A DNA stretch of 64,000 nucleotides from Liolophura sinensis (GCF_032854445.1 NC_088303.1:20097501-20161500); one strand, 5' to 3'; counted from the first letter of the stretch, positions 49,532 through 62,749 are shown. Translations and numbers: made by a program. Notes: a model not told the origin generated them from the letters alone.

Positions 49532-52500
49532 CACGTTCGATTGTTATTTGTCATTTTAGGGAGTAAAACCAAAACAGCGACGACACTTACCTCAGTTAGG
49601 GTTTATTCCAACTGTTCATTTTCATATGCTGAACTGGTAGCAGCTTACATACACGTGCATTCTCCGGCATCATTGCGCATGTATTAGGTACAAAAAAGTG
49701 CAGTATTGTTAATTGCAGTTTAGACGACAATGGTCTAGAGTTACTCAAAATGCTGTGTTGTCATCATATTTATTAAACAATCACATGGAAACGATGCAAT
49801 AACACGATGCCTCAGGGCTGCTCTAGTCCACCGAGAGAATCCTGACCCAGATCTGTGATGGTTGCGAGTATTGTTTAGCTAGATGCAGTATAAACTCAGC
49901 ACGTCGTTCAGCATATTATCATTTGTTACAAAATATAGGACAAGGCTAGTCTAATTTACTGCATTGTGTTAGGCTGCTGACATCAGGACGCAAGCACCAG
50001 GCTGCAAGTATAATTATGTTACACGTCATAATTTGATAAAGTACATTATGATACGATATGTTACGTAAAAAAGCTACGTGCACTTAAATACTTCAAGCCC
50101 TACTTTATAACAAATAGAGTAAGTTAAAAGAACGCGTGAAATGGCTTAATGCACACAGAGTTTGAGAAAAGCAGGTCAGAATATGGGCCTTAATCTGCTG
50201 TCAGAACGGTTTCAAGCGGTATATTTTGAGATCATTATAATATGAGCCTTTATCGCTGAAGAACAAAGAAGAACAGAGTAATTTATTTCTATTATCTGTC
50301 TATTTCATCTATTTATTTCTACATACATTAATTCCGTATTATGCCGTTGGAAATCCAGGACGCCATGAGCAGTCGAGAATAAACAAACTTTTAAAGCATT
50401 TCGTGCGGTAGAAGGTTAAGGGGATGTTATGATGTTATGAAAGTTAAGGGGATGTCTTTATCGTATGTTATATGTGATGACAACACACTTTGTTTAGTAA
50501 TTCTAGGCGAGTGACGTCTATAATAAATGGCAAGCGTGGAGATCTATTAACATCACTGCATCATTTGTACCAAATTCTGCTCAAGCCATGGTGTTGAGTG
50601 GCGTGCATGCCGTTAGCTACTACACTGTCGTCGCTGCATTGGATTTTGCTATCTGTGCTATACGTCTTTAATTATATCATCTGTTTCTGTCGACGGGTCC
50701 TTTAAGTTTTACAGGTGCACTAGGAATTCTGCCATCCGTATATACACAGGTCAAAAAATAAGCCGAAACAGGCATTTTATTTGCTTTTGGTTTCAACATT
50801 ACTTTTCGGCCACATGACGACGATTGAATCTGGGTGATTTGGGGTATAAATGACAGCTTGGCTAATGAGAACGCAATCATGTTATTTCACAGTGGAGCAT
50901 ACACCTGGGCCGATTACACAAAGCCATTTCTAAGTAAACTCAAAATTTAAACCTCTTCACAGTGCTTACCTTTTGGTACTGCAAGTTGAAGTTTGGACGC
51001 ATTAGTCATAGGATAACATTGGTGAGGTGGGAAAAAATTCAATTTCTAATGCCGAAGATTGTATTTCAAATGTTGAATAAAGGTATCCGAAATGGTCAGA
51101 AATGGATGTGGAATCGACCTCTGGCCCTAAATAGCCCAAAAAATTCACCATCTTCATACGAGTAATACATTTAATACATGTAATATTCTAACAACGTTTT
51201 ATGAAAAGTGTATGAAAGAAAGCTATTGTGTATTTTTTGCTTATATTCCTGCATTTCTTTTGTAAGTGATGGTAAATGAATGTTGGGGTTGTTTTTCACA
51301 TTATTTCAACACCTGGTTTTGATAACTGTAAAAATTCACCTGCTTCACTGATTTGATCAAACGTCAGCTTACCTTGAGCTTACATTTGAGAGTTGTTTAT
51401 ATAGAGTAACAGGGGGTGGTAATGCGAACACATATAAATAAAAGACTGCAAAGCCGACGGTGTATGTGTTACACATGTATATCGAACCCAGAGCGGGAAC
51501 TGGCAGCTGACTTTGGGATAAAAATGAAACAAGCGTGATGTGGTATATACGTTGACAGATGTAGGTGACATGTCAAGAGCTGTGGTACACAGGGAACCGC
51601 AATGACCATACAGGTCGCCATACACAACAGCCAAGCTCATTTGTTTGAAGTATGTTATATATTTCTTCGTTGAAATGAATATTCAGACTTGCAATATGCT
51701 ATTTATAGGTTGTTGTTGAAATCCATGCCCCTCAGAGCAAATTATAGAGGGTAACAGTATCTTTCGATTTTGTGTGGAATGACAGCTATGTCGACAATAA
51801 ACCTGAAGGCCCTATTCAAGAAAATTTGCATTAAAAACATACACAAAAACGTTTTCTTATATACAGTTTACTTAAACGGATTGTAGAGTTTACAAGAAAT
51901 GATATCACGAATAACCAACGGTGAGAAAACAAATGGTGAGCATTTCATTAAAAGCAACTGAAAGACATGTCAAAGATACAGTAGTATACACGCATCTGTC
52001 CCTTTAAGCATAAAACAACTATACATACACAGCGTTTATTAATATGTAAACAGTAACTCTATCCAATAATTACATGCTCTGGCATAAACAATATCACTTA
52101 TAAGTTTGCATCGTGACAAAAAACGGATCACACTTCTTATCAAAAGCCGTTTATACCCGTCTGAGATGTGCAAAAACACAAAAACCGAATCAATCCTGTT
52201 TTCTGGTGGAATATATTGTTTCACGCATTAAAAGGATAGCGTATTATTCTATACTAGTACACAGAATACAACTGCACCAAACTGGTCGTAATTGGTCTCA
52301 GTCGACATACATTCCTTAATAGCGCCAGAACGCTGAGAATGCGTGGTCTATATCAAACGTCAGCATACCGAAGATATTCTTCAACGCAAAATCATTTGTA
52401 TTGTTGATCAAACTTGTCCCTTGATCACACATATTTAGAACTGGCTACATGTTATACACAGCATTATGGACAAAATCATTTTCATCCAATATCTACATCC

Positions 52501-52798
52501 AATATATCTATATACAATATACGTCATGTATGTATGTAGGTTGACTCTTATATTCGTCAAAAGTAGGAGGCTAAATAATCTCATGTAATATTTCTTCTCA
52601 ACGAATTCTCATCAGAGGTAGCATTGTTTCCCAGATAAAAGGCAAACCATTATTTCAGAGCTGAGATGGAATTGTTCGCATGGTACTCACTGAGTGCAGT
52701 TTATGTGGACAATGTAGGCCTCATACTCAGTTTGTATGGACAATGTAGGCCTCATACTCAGTTTATGTTGCCCAAACAATGTCATCCTCATAAATTAC

Positions 52799-55700
52799 CT
52801 ACAAGATGAAATCTGCAAATCCACAAAAGAAGATTTCCCCTGTATTGTCCGTGGCCCAGGCTTTCACCGTGTATCGACCCTGCAAGGAAAAAGAAACGCC
52901 ATATGAATTAATACACAAGAATCAGGATTCAACATTTTTTCCCTTTCATAACATGACGGTGTTTTCTACAGCAGTGTTTGACAATGCGCTGAAAAGCGTA
53001 GATGCCGCGTTGATAGCGAACATAGATAGCGAGCTATAGCAAGTCATCACCGTTACACGCAATGACGGTATACCCACACCGGACATGCCACCCAATCCAC
53101 TCAATCACAGTATACCGACATCGGACGCCCTACCCAATCATAATATACCCATATCGGACACCCTTCCCAATCACAGTATACCGACGTCGGACACTCTACC
53201 CAATCATAGCATACCGACATCAGACACCCTACTCAATCACAGTATACCGACATCGGACACTCTACCCAATCACAGTATACCGACATCAGACACCCTTCCC
53301 GATCACAGTATACCGACATCGGACACCCTACTCAATCACAGTATACCGACATCGGACACTCTACCCAATCACAGAATACCGATATCAGACACCCTACCCA
53401 ATCACAGTATACCCATATCGGACACCCTTCCCAATCACAGTATACCGACATCGGACACCCTACTCAATCACAGTATACCGACATCGGACGCGCTACCCAA
53501 CCACGGTATATCGACATCGAAAAACCTACCCGACCACAATATACCGACATCGGATACCTTACCCAATTACATGACAATACCGACATCGGACACCCTACTC
53601 AATTACGGTATACTGCTATCGAAAACCCTATAAACAATCACGGTATACCCACACTGGACACCCTACCCAATCACAGTACACCGACACATAACAACTCACA
53701 AATTCATGTCATATCGACTCCGGTCACCCCACCAATCAGATTAAGGTATACTTACATCAGTCTTCTATTTTTCAAACTACTCCCTATGAGCTAATTGCGT
53801 AAGAAGCCGTAAAGGTGACATGGTGAAAATAAAATTCGAAAAAAAAAATGACATGATGAAAATTTTTTTCTTTTATTTTTAACTCCCGACTTTTAAAGTC
53901 GAGCCCCGAGTTTACAAGTCGGCTTAAATGGTCAATCGCAGGTCCTTTGCCATCAAACAACCAAAATGGCAGCCACAGCCGCGCGTCTCTCACTGATAAA
54001 TACCCGTTTTGACTGGGGTCTTACCATGAGACAAATAACTTGTATTTTGAATAAAGAACAAGGATTACAATGGGAATGATCGTCTACACAGTTAAGTTCC
54101 AGTCTGTTTAAAACCACATATTCTCAGCTGCCACGCTCAGTGCTTGTGAACTTCATGTGCATCTACGACTTCGCTCGATGGACGTGACTAGGTACGCAGA
54201 AACAGTGACGAAATAAATGAATGACGGAGTACATCGCTTTAGACCGACTTGTTTTAGGCGGCCAAAGCATTTTCCTATATCATCTAGGCAGCTTATTAAT
54301 AAACAGATTTAAAGAGATATATATGGACTAAATAAACATAAAATATAAATACAGCGTGCAGCCCCGCCCTTGTATAGCCAAGTTGAGTTCTGTCAATCCC
54401 AAGAGCAACAGCTATATGTGAGACACTATTCGAATACATGTACTTGATCCAGGCAGAGTGGAACTAAGGCAAGCTTTAAGGCCAACGGCCTTTACATTAC
54501 GTCACATACATGTCTGAGGAAAACTGTGATAGGTTTAAATCTTATCGTATTGTTTGGTTGTGTTTACTTTATTAATAATCACAGATTGTTGAAGGTTATA
54601 GTATAAATCGCGTTGGCTTTTCTTGTCGTCTGAAAGACCATTTTGGGACTGAGAAAGTATAATTTGCAAGAGACAAAAGTTAATTTGCAAAAACATAATG
54701 GCACTGACGATCAGGCAGTAGCCCCCTATATATAGATGAGATTGTAACGTAACCATTAATTATGACTTATCAATTATGTCTGGGACCCAACAAGTAAACT
54801 CGGGGCCCCGGCTTGTAAACTCGGGGTTAAAAAACTTTTTTTCTTCCAAAAAGAATTTTTGTTTCACCATATATATTTTTTTTGCTCTTCCAAAATTTGT
54901 TTTTTTCACCATATCACTTTTACGGCTCCGTCGCTTATAGTGCTCACTTTTGGAATGTATCTGGGAACTTTCAAGAATCTGTCGTAGGTCTTGTATCCCT
55001 CTGTTATAGGGCAGACGATAATCCGTCGAGAGTCTGGAACGCTGGGGTCCTTGAAACATATCTCAAAGTTGTTCTCGTACAGATCCTGACCGTTATACTT
55101 CACCTGGATACGAAACCACCCATCCGTGATATCCGCGTCTAAAAACAAATATATCCAGTTACGTAAGACGATATAACGTGAGTTTACTAATAATATTTTA
55201 CTACATTTTCTTTGAATCCAATTTCCTTTCTTAAACAATTTATATTCTTACAAGTACCAAAAAACTTCAATTAATGATGTGCGAAAACGTAAGCCTATAC
55301 ACAGTTGTTTTGACAGATAACATAGATAGCATGTGTAAACCTATAAGAACTTGATAATATTTATAATTTAACATCTGGTTGAATCAGAATACAAAACAAC
55401 CATTGGTATGCGTATCACCCAAACACATCATGCTTTTCTTAGAGATATACAAAGTACAGGCGTACCGGTAAGACAGAGATAAATGACAACTGCCTTACAT
55501 AGGGACATTTGTATACCTGTAATTGTGTACGCTTTCATGGCACGTGTCCATGCACAATATAAAGATTATGAATCTATACATTTAGGCATACTTATATATT
55601 ATCTTCAACTGTTCAGGCATATGACAAATACAAGTATGTAGGTTTAAGTCCACAGTCATGAGCAATGGTTTATCCAGTGTTGAGGCAGGTACATTACAGG

Positions 55701-58700
55701 TGTACAATATTTCTTACTTAGGGATATATTGACGAAAATCCTCGACGTCACACCTCCGAAAACTAGGTCTGGCATCAAAATTACTTTTCCCACCGTGAAT
55801 CGATCACTCGGGTCTGGAAGAAAGATCCGAATGTCAGTGTATGGAAGATCAACGATTGTACTTGTACGATACACCAAAATTTACCATGAAACGGAAAATG
55901 AAGACACGTATACCAGAAAAATGAGAAAGAACGCATCATTGAGTCATAATTTAGGTTTCTTAATAGCCCTTCTATTTTATGCACATTTTCCGTGAATGGT
56001 CGGGAATATTCGGAAATGTCGTCTCAGTGAACATACTAGGAATGCGAGACCAGATTAGCGCTCCCAATTGCATACTTTTTGTCAGGCCATATCCTGAATT
56101 CCATACTGAGAAGAAAAAAAAAGCGTTTCATGTATCCTTTGATAAGACAGATTGGTAAGGCCCTTACATAAACGTGAATAGAAGCTACTGGCCTAGCCAG
56201 TTAAATATAAATCTGAACATAGATCTTCGCCCGTCCAGCATTGCTCGCCCTAATAAACAACAGGACAATCCCTTGGTTTGGTGTTGTCGTGTTGTACAAA
56301 CCGAAACTATAATTCTATACATCTTCACACCTTTCTTACCATTTTATACCATTACACACTTCCAAGCCATGGCGAATTTAAAGAATCTGCCATTGGGGCT
56401 TTAGGCATGTACATTTATGCCTCTTGATTTTTGTATTTACAACATTTATAGTCTGGGCCTCTATCCCGTAAAAACATCTGGGCCTCTAACCCGTACAAAC
56501 ATCTGGGCCTCTAACCCGTTGCGAACATCTCAGCGTCTAACCCCTTCAAAACATTTGGGCCTCTCACCAGTACAAAACACCTGAGTTTCTAACCCGTACA
56601 AAATTTCTGGGCCGCTAACCCGTGGAAAAACATCTGGGCCTCTAGACCGTGCGAAACATCTGGGCCTCTAGCCCGTGCAAAACTTCTGTACCTCTAACCC
56701 GTGCAAACCATCTGGGCCTCTAACCCGTCAAATACGACTGAATCTCTAACCCGTTGCAAACATCTAAGCGTCTACATATGGGCTAACCCGTACAAAACAC
56801 CTAAGTTTTTATCCGGTACAAAATTTCTGGGCCTTTAACCCGTACAAAACATCTGGCCCTCTAGCCCGCAGAAGAACATCTGGGCCTCTAGCCCGTGCGA
56901 AACATCTATGCCTCTAGCCTGTGCAAAGCATCTGGGCCTCTAGCCCGTGCAAAACATCTGGGTCTCTAGCCCGTGCAAAACACCTAGACCTCTAGCCCGT
57001 GAAAAACATGTGGGCCTCTGACCCGTGCAAAACATCTGGGCTTCTAATCCCGACAAAACATCTGGGCCCTCAACAAGCGAAAACATCCGGGAATCAATCA
57101 GAACTCGCTTTATTGAGCCTCTGGCAACAGGCTTTATCACTATTGCTCAAAAAATGAAATATCCAAAAAGGTTAAGATTTGTCAGAACTTCGGTCCGTAC
57201 CTCAGACAAGAGTGAATCAATTGCCTAACCAGACACATTTATTACTCCCATATTCTCGCGGAATCACGAGCTTCCAAGCGGACCATAGCGAGTACCCCAC
57301 GCTGTCAGTGCACACCTGTAGTGTATCCCGGGTCTCCGCTTCCTCGGAGAAAGAAATTCCATTTCAATTCTTTCCCGTTAAACAAATGAAATTATATTTC
57401 TAGTGTGGCTTAAAATATTATAATTACACCTAACAATTTTTGATTATTATTATTTTAGAATTATTTATTATTATTACTCAAGTTATATGTTTCCTAGATT
57501 GCATGGCCCGTTTTGATACTGTAATGCCATGATTCAGCACCGTTCACACGGTGCCATTCATCGCGCCAATATGAAGAATTCATGAAGGTTGTAGGCACAG
57601 CGTGTGACTTATTTTGAGTCTGGAAGGTGCTGTTCGTACATGTATATAAAAGAGAGACATTTCATATTTAAATTCGACTAATAAAATTTGACGAGTGAAT
57701 ACGACAAACCTGTTTTTCTCATTTTTGTCAAAATGTTTAAATTGCTTTAGTGCTACTAACGTGACGACCCTTATTGAAGACATTTGAACAGGCTAATGGC
57801 CGACGTACAAAGTGCATTGTGAATGCTTCAGGGTCACAGAATCCTAATCTGCCGGACGTAAATCGACGCTGTGACTGGGAACGGCTGGATTTTTGAAAAC
57901 TAAAAAGTGACTTGGAGCAGCAGTTTCTCGGAGCTGAACGTGCATGTTGGAACTTTCTGCGACTCGAAGCATCCAGTTGTACCCAGATTCGTCGATCTAC
58001 GTGCAAACAAACGGAATCTTGTAAGACACCGCCAAAATGCTCCTGATCGCGAGATTTTCTCAAACATTTGGACATAAGCGTTACGCTTATGATCGTAGGT
58101 GTACATAATAGTTCATGTCAGTATTAAGATAAGGCGGGATATATACTGAACCTTGGCCTTTTCTTAGTAAAGACTGCATAAATAAGGGCTTGATAACAGC
58201 TGCATACTTTAAGGCTCACCAGTGCCACCGTCATGTTTGTCAATCGAGCATATATTAACATCGAGAAGGGATAATGCTAACTTTGTCTGAGATGTCAGAC
58301 CTGTCTTCATGCTACACGTTTGTGAGATACCTGCATGACGAAGGATGGTAGTTTTCCACGGCGTCCACCCAGTTTCCCTAACCCATAAATAAGACCGAAA
58401 GTATGGCGTTAAACCACAATCAAATAAAGTAATATCCTACAGAAACACACGGCTGATTTTCCTTAGGGATCACAGGTCATACAGACCGATCGGAAGACAG
58501 AGAGTGTAAGCATAAGGCCCTGTTTTACATATACATGTCTACGAGAGTAGGTTTTGAAAGAGAAAATAAGTTGCAAAGAGAGATTATCATCAATCTATGT
58601 GTTAACTAATTAAACTTGTAAGACACTAATGAAAAATATCAGTGCTCTTCTATTTTTCTAAGCCACTTAGGACTCACCACATTTGTCATAAATACTGCCA

Positions 58701-58927
58701 ATGGAAACATAACCGCTGGCGATGATGAAGTTGTTCCAACTTTTTTCGGCCTCGTCGTACGGGTCATAATCTGGGTCTCCGGGCTTGTGCACCTTCTCGA
58801 TCGTCTGCTTCTCTCGATTGTTGGCTGCCAGAATCTCGGCCGTTGGCGGGTGACGAAACATCGCCAAGTACACCGTGAAGACGGTAAAACCAGCAGCTGT
58901 TAGCCCGACAACCACTTTTTTACCCAT
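52799..58927 (-). CDS. ML-domain (MD-2-related lipid recognition) protein with N-terminal membrane anchor
   Basis: Predicted lipid-binding beta-sandwich protein, closest in pattern to the phosphatidylglycerol/phosphatidylinositol transfer branch of the ML family. Four phase-consistent exons in transcript order: 58927-58678, 55813-55718, 55138-54948, 52879-52799; 205 residues. Residues 5-24 (VVVGLTAAGFTVFTVYLAMF) form a signal peptide or anchor after MGKK. A charged Pro/Asp/Glu-rich stretch (~40-65) follows. The ML domain runs from about 80 to the end: C83, GKVILMPDLVFGGV, SRIFVNISL, DGWFRIQVKYNGQDLYENNF with C143, VCPITEG with C158, PRYIPKGRYTVKAWATDN, and C198 in the last strand. Four cysteines fit the two conserved disulfides. 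NPC2, GM2 activator and MD-2 fit less well. The ligand is unknown. Introns 1 and 3 hold minisatellites. Confidence 0.82.
53062..53690 (+). repeat. Minisatellite, 33-bp unit, about 18 copies
   Basis: Unit TATACCGACATCGGACACCC followed by TACCCAATCACAG. Multiple of three, so two plus-strand frames of 170 and 182 codons stay open (11-residue repeat such as SIPTSDTLPNH). It sits in the last intron of the ML gene, antisense to it. Confidence 0.93.
56450..57085 (+). repeat. Minisatellite, unit about 26 bp, roughly 23 copies
   Basis: Diverged units of ACATCTGGGCCTCTAACCCG followed by TGCAAA, in the first intron of the ML gene. Confidence 0.9.
58270..58435 (+). mobile_element. Diverged SINE-like tail
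   Basis: TTTCCCTAACCCATAAATAA, AAGTATGGCGTTAAACCACA, ATCAAATAAAG recall the 3' end of the main SINE but are diverged; perhaps a related family. ML intron 1. Confidence 0.35.
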
Positions 58928-59729
58928 CCTTGTTCAGTCTCACAGCGTGGTGATGAAATCCTGACCAAAAGTTTTTGTCGCTGACATTTTCACTTGTATT
59001 TGATTAGAAACATTCTTCACTGCGAAGGCATGCCTTTCAGAGGAAAAAATGGACAGTTTCAGGCACCGAAACACAGAATAATGGTTCCTTGTGACGATTG
59101 TCTGTATGTTGGTTAGCATTTCGGTCGGCCGTCTCGGATGTTACATGTCAGTAACTGATTTAAATTTAAAACTGCACCGTATCATTCATGTACTCAGTAT
59201 TGTCATGTTATCAGCACGCTTCCTAGGGTCAGTTCGTACGATGTCAACATTTATAGGCTTGTTCTGTATGAGATATAAGGGCAAACGGCTGACTGCAACC
59301 GCCTTCACCACACAGCTGTCGGCTCTTCTGACTGAATAATTCGCGACGGAAACACTCGACTCTTGTTTCTGTACCCAGGGACGGAAACTTTCCGGTGCTA
59401 TTAAATAACAGCAGTTTGCATGGTTCCCGAATCTCTGATGTCGAGCATGAGTGGAGAACATTGCCTGCCAGCTGATAGGAGAGATCAAAGTCTGTGCCAC
59501 TAGGTCAGTAACTTAATAGGTTGTAGAGCTGATTAGTCCAGGGTCGATGGATTGACATAGGTATGGTATGCAGGTCAAAGATTCGGACAGCAGATGTCCA
59601 TATGGATGAGTGGTGATCTCATGCCTCAGCCATATCCCTGACAAAGTCAAGTGGCAGTGGCTAAGGGCTATAACTCCATGGTTAAATGATTTGTCCCAAG
59701 TGGCTGGGAGATATGTACGGATATGTCTG

Positions 59730-60740
59730 TCACCATAGGAAAAAGTGTGTCCCACTGGCTGAAATCGCCATGGTTTAGAGATATGTTTCCATGGCTGGGG
59801 ATATCGCCAGGCAGAGGGATATGTCATCTGGATGAGGGATATGTCACCGTGGCTGAGGGATATATGTTACCTGGGTGCGGGATATGTCACCTAAGTGAGG
59901 GATATGTTACCTGGGTTAGGAATTTGTCACCGTGTCTAGGGGATATGTCGCCTGGATGAGGGATATGTCACCATGGGTGAGGGATATATGTTACCTGGGT
60001 GAGGGATATGTCACCTGGGTGTTGAATTTGTCACCGTGGGTGAGGATATGTCACCGTGGCTAAGGGCTATATCATTGTGGCTGAGGGGTTTGTCACGCGA
60101 GTAAGAGGTATGTCACCTGGGTGAAGGATATGTCGCTTAGGTGAGGGATGTGTCCACAAGTCTGAGGTATGTCATGACTGAGGGATGTTTGAGGCATATC
60201 TCGCCGAGGTGAGAGATATGCCGCCTGGGTGAGGCATTGGTCGTATGGGTGTAGGATATGTCACCGTGGCTGAGGAATATGTCGCCTGGGTGAGGGACAT
60301 GTCACCGTGGCTGAGGGATATGTTACTTGGGTGAAGGATATGTCACCTGAGTGAGGGATATGTCGCCTGGGTGAGGGATATGTCACCGTGGCTGAGGGAT
60401 ATGTTACCAGGGTGAGGGATTTGTCACCGTGGGTAAGGGATATGTCGCCTTTGTGAGGGATATGTCACTGTGGCTGAGGAATTTGTCATCGTGGGTGAGG
60501 GAGATGTGGTCTCGGTAAGGGATATGTCACCATGGCTGAGGGATATGTCAACGTGGCTGAGGGCTTCATCAACGTGGCTGAGGGTTATGTCACCCGAGTA
60601 AGGGATCTGTGACCTGGGTGAAGGATATGTCACCGTGGCTGAGGGATACGTTACCTGGGTGAGCGATATGTCACCATTTGTTAAATATCTCTGAAAACTG
60701 ACTGGAGAATATGTCGCCATGGGTAATGGATATGTCAGGG
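59730..60740 (+). repeat. Minisatellite, unit about 24 bp, roughly 40 copies
   Basis: Units alternate GAGGGATATGTCACCGTGGC and GAGGGATATGTCACCTGGGT with insertions and truncations. Confidence 0.9.
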
Positions 60741-61482
60741 ATATAAAGGACAATACAAATTCAATAGTAATAATAAATGCATTAACGTCAACAGCAATAT
60801 TTACCGGTAGCTAAAGCTTGTCTTCCTGACAATGGAAGTAGACGTTGCCCTACGTCATTTAGTTTGCCCTCTTATCCCAGCACTATGCCAGCGTCAAACT
60901 ATACTCCACTCAATCTGCATGGTGTGGATGGCTATTAGAATAACCATATATATCTTCATTCACAATTCTATCAATTTTCTTTCTAATTTATTTATTTCCA
61001 CTGTGTTTTACCTTGCAGTGTGTATTATTTCACTTATTTGACATATATACTAACCAGTGTGATCAGCCCAACAAAACGAACTTTGGGGGCAAAAAGCTAC
61101 ATCCAATTAGTCAGTCAGAGTTGGGTTCGAACACGAAATCTCAAGGGGTAACTGGACCAACTGGGGACTTTGCTCATGGGTGCTTACCGCGCATTCAGAT
61201 TGGTTAATTAGTTATCTTCATGTAGATTTCATCTGGTCTAAAGAAAACATGGACATTTTTGTAACATGACCATCTCTAAATGTCGCTCAGTTTTTTTATT
61301 ATTGTAGAATTAAACATTTTACCTTGGATGTTTTATGCATACAGACATGGCATAAACTAACTGTGCACATGTAATTCATTCCGCTGAACAGTCCGAACAA
61401 GATGAACACTACTGACTGACTACTAACGTAGATACGGTGACGTTAACATATCACATGAACGTTTTTGTTTCACCATGTAAGA

Positions 61483-61575
61483 GTGTATGTATGTATGTAT
61501 GTATGTATGTATGTATGTGTGTATGTATGTATGTATGTATGTATGTATGTATGTATGTATGTATGTATGTATGTC
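61483..61575 (+). repeat. (TATG)n microsatellite
   Basis: About 23 tetranucleotide units with one TGTG variant; as at 21665-21735 it abuts a family B repeat, so it may belong to that element. Confidence 0.95.
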
Positions 61576-61760
61576 CATATCGCCAAACTGCTGCCACCGC
61601 TGAAGTATCCTGCCGAAGACACCAGACATGACGCCACTCCCAGTCCGTTATACTGACACCGGGCCAACCAGTCCTGTTTCCTTGCTCTAGCCTCTCAGTG
61701 CTGAGCGCCAAGCGAGGTAGCAACAAGTGCCATATGTAAAGTCTTTGGTATGACAGTTAT
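61575..61760 (+). repeat. Dispersed repeat family B, copy 3
   Basis: CCGAAGACACCAGACATGAC, TATACTGACACCGGGCCAAC, TTGCTCTAGCCTCTCAGTGC, AGTCTTTGGTATGACA; shares these blocks with the copies at 5968 and 21745. Confidence 0.65.
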
Positions 61761-61984
61761 TGCTTAGTGATGATTTACTGCGTACATTGTACATAATGAC
61801 AATCTTTCAACCCAAACGTTTTCGATCCACAAACCAACATTTGATAAAACTTACAGCGGCGTCATGTATGAGCGTTTCAGTCAGAACTGAGAACATTATT
61901 TCACAATCGTATCGACAGTTCACAGTTTAAATTTTAGTTCGTTTATGTGAAGTCCTTAAATCTGTCCATGAGCCAAGTTTTTGT

Positions 61985-62235
61985 TCAGGAAGTACAGCTT
62001 GATGAATCTCCATGGCTTCTCGCTTCGTCTTTCCTATCCTCGGGTATTGGCGGCAGGCGTCCACTTTCTCTATAGGCGCCAATGTTGTCTATAACAGATA
62101 CCATATCGAGGAGATCGTCTTGCGTCACACACGTGTCAATGGTTGATCCGGAACTGACGTGTTCGTCACTAGGCACCACCGCTCGGCGTTTGTTGGGCCG
62201 ATCAAGATTCCGAGGGTGAACACACGTCTGGATGC
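61985..62235 (-). CDS. Last coding exon of an unrecognised gene
   Basis: Acceptor GTTATAG precedes an open frame of about 82 residues ending in TGA at 61987-61985. The frame from the acceptor gives IQTCVHPRNLDRPNKRRAVV and later DDLLDMVSVIDNIGAY, SGRLPPIPEDRKDEARS, SSSCTS. The composition is polar and proline/serine-rich, like a cytoplasmic tail or disordered C-terminus. Upstream exons would lie to the right; I found none with confidence before 64000. Coding status rests on the open frame, the acceptor and protein-like composition. I do not recognise the family. Confidence 0.45.
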
Positions 62236-62548
62236 CTATAACATGTGGGAGCGGGAATTATGTTATAACTAATACTTGTTTGATTTTTGCTATTGCATGT
62301 GCATAGCTCGGATATCAGTTAACAACTTTAGGCAGTTAAAATAAACTTGGCTTTAAATTTTCCAGAAAAAATACACTATAATTCAAAAGAACAGAGTTTT
62401 GTTGAACGCAAATCACCCAAAATTCAACGTATTCCGAAAATGCAGACGAAACCAGATTAACATGGACGTTTGAAACCTATTATATACGTATTATACCCAT
62501 TTGATGTTAAACTCTCCATCTTTTAATGTAGTGGCCATTGATCTTAAT

Positions 62549-62749
62549 GGTAACGGTAAGAATCCGATCCTTTCTCCATGCAGGCGTGGCCTATTCAGGA
62601 ATTTTAACGAAACACGCCTAACCCTAACGCTAACCATATCTGCTAACCCTAACCCTAAAAAACATATTTTCAGTGATGATGTTTTCCATTATAATATTCA
62701 TGAATAGGCCACGCCTACCTGGAGAAAAGGTTGGAATCTTACTATTACC
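62549..62749. mobile_element. Foldback (MITE-like) element, ~201 bp, with telomere-like core
   Basis: Left arm 62549-62606 and right arm 62690-62749 are imperfect reverse complements over ~55 bp, sharing GTAGGCGTGGCCTATTCA-type sequence. Between them lies CTAACCCTAACGCTAACC and GCTAACCCTAACCCTAAA, degenerate vertebrate-type (TTAGGG) telomere repeats. Confidence 0.7.

Larger units (their letters stand above)
46904..52798. other. TRIQK 3'UTR and intergenic AT-rich DNA
   Basis: 46904 to about 48440 is probably 3'UTR (AATAAA at 48425). A foldback element lies at 48589-48706, a truncated SINE tail at 49470-49530 and A-runs at 49010-49150. From 49550 to 52798 I see no exon; an AATAAA on the minus strand near 52040-52035 could serve the ML gene. 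Confidence 0.5.
58928..61984. other. Region upstream of the ML gene
   Basis: 58928-59700 should hold the ML promoter; no core element stands out. Then a large minisatellite (59730-60740), a TATG microsatellite (61483-61575) and repeat family B copy 3. No coding exon recognised. Confidence 0.5.

Noticed and set aside
53085-53633. 182-codon plus-strand open frame with an 11-residue repeat
   Set aside because: The 33-bp repeat period keeps two frames open at once, it lies antisense in an ML-gene intron, and there is no signal or splice context.
57737-58075. 112-codon minus-strand frame in ML intron 1
   Set aside because: Composition is not convincing, no family recognised, and it lies inside an intron of a phase-consistent gene on the same strand.
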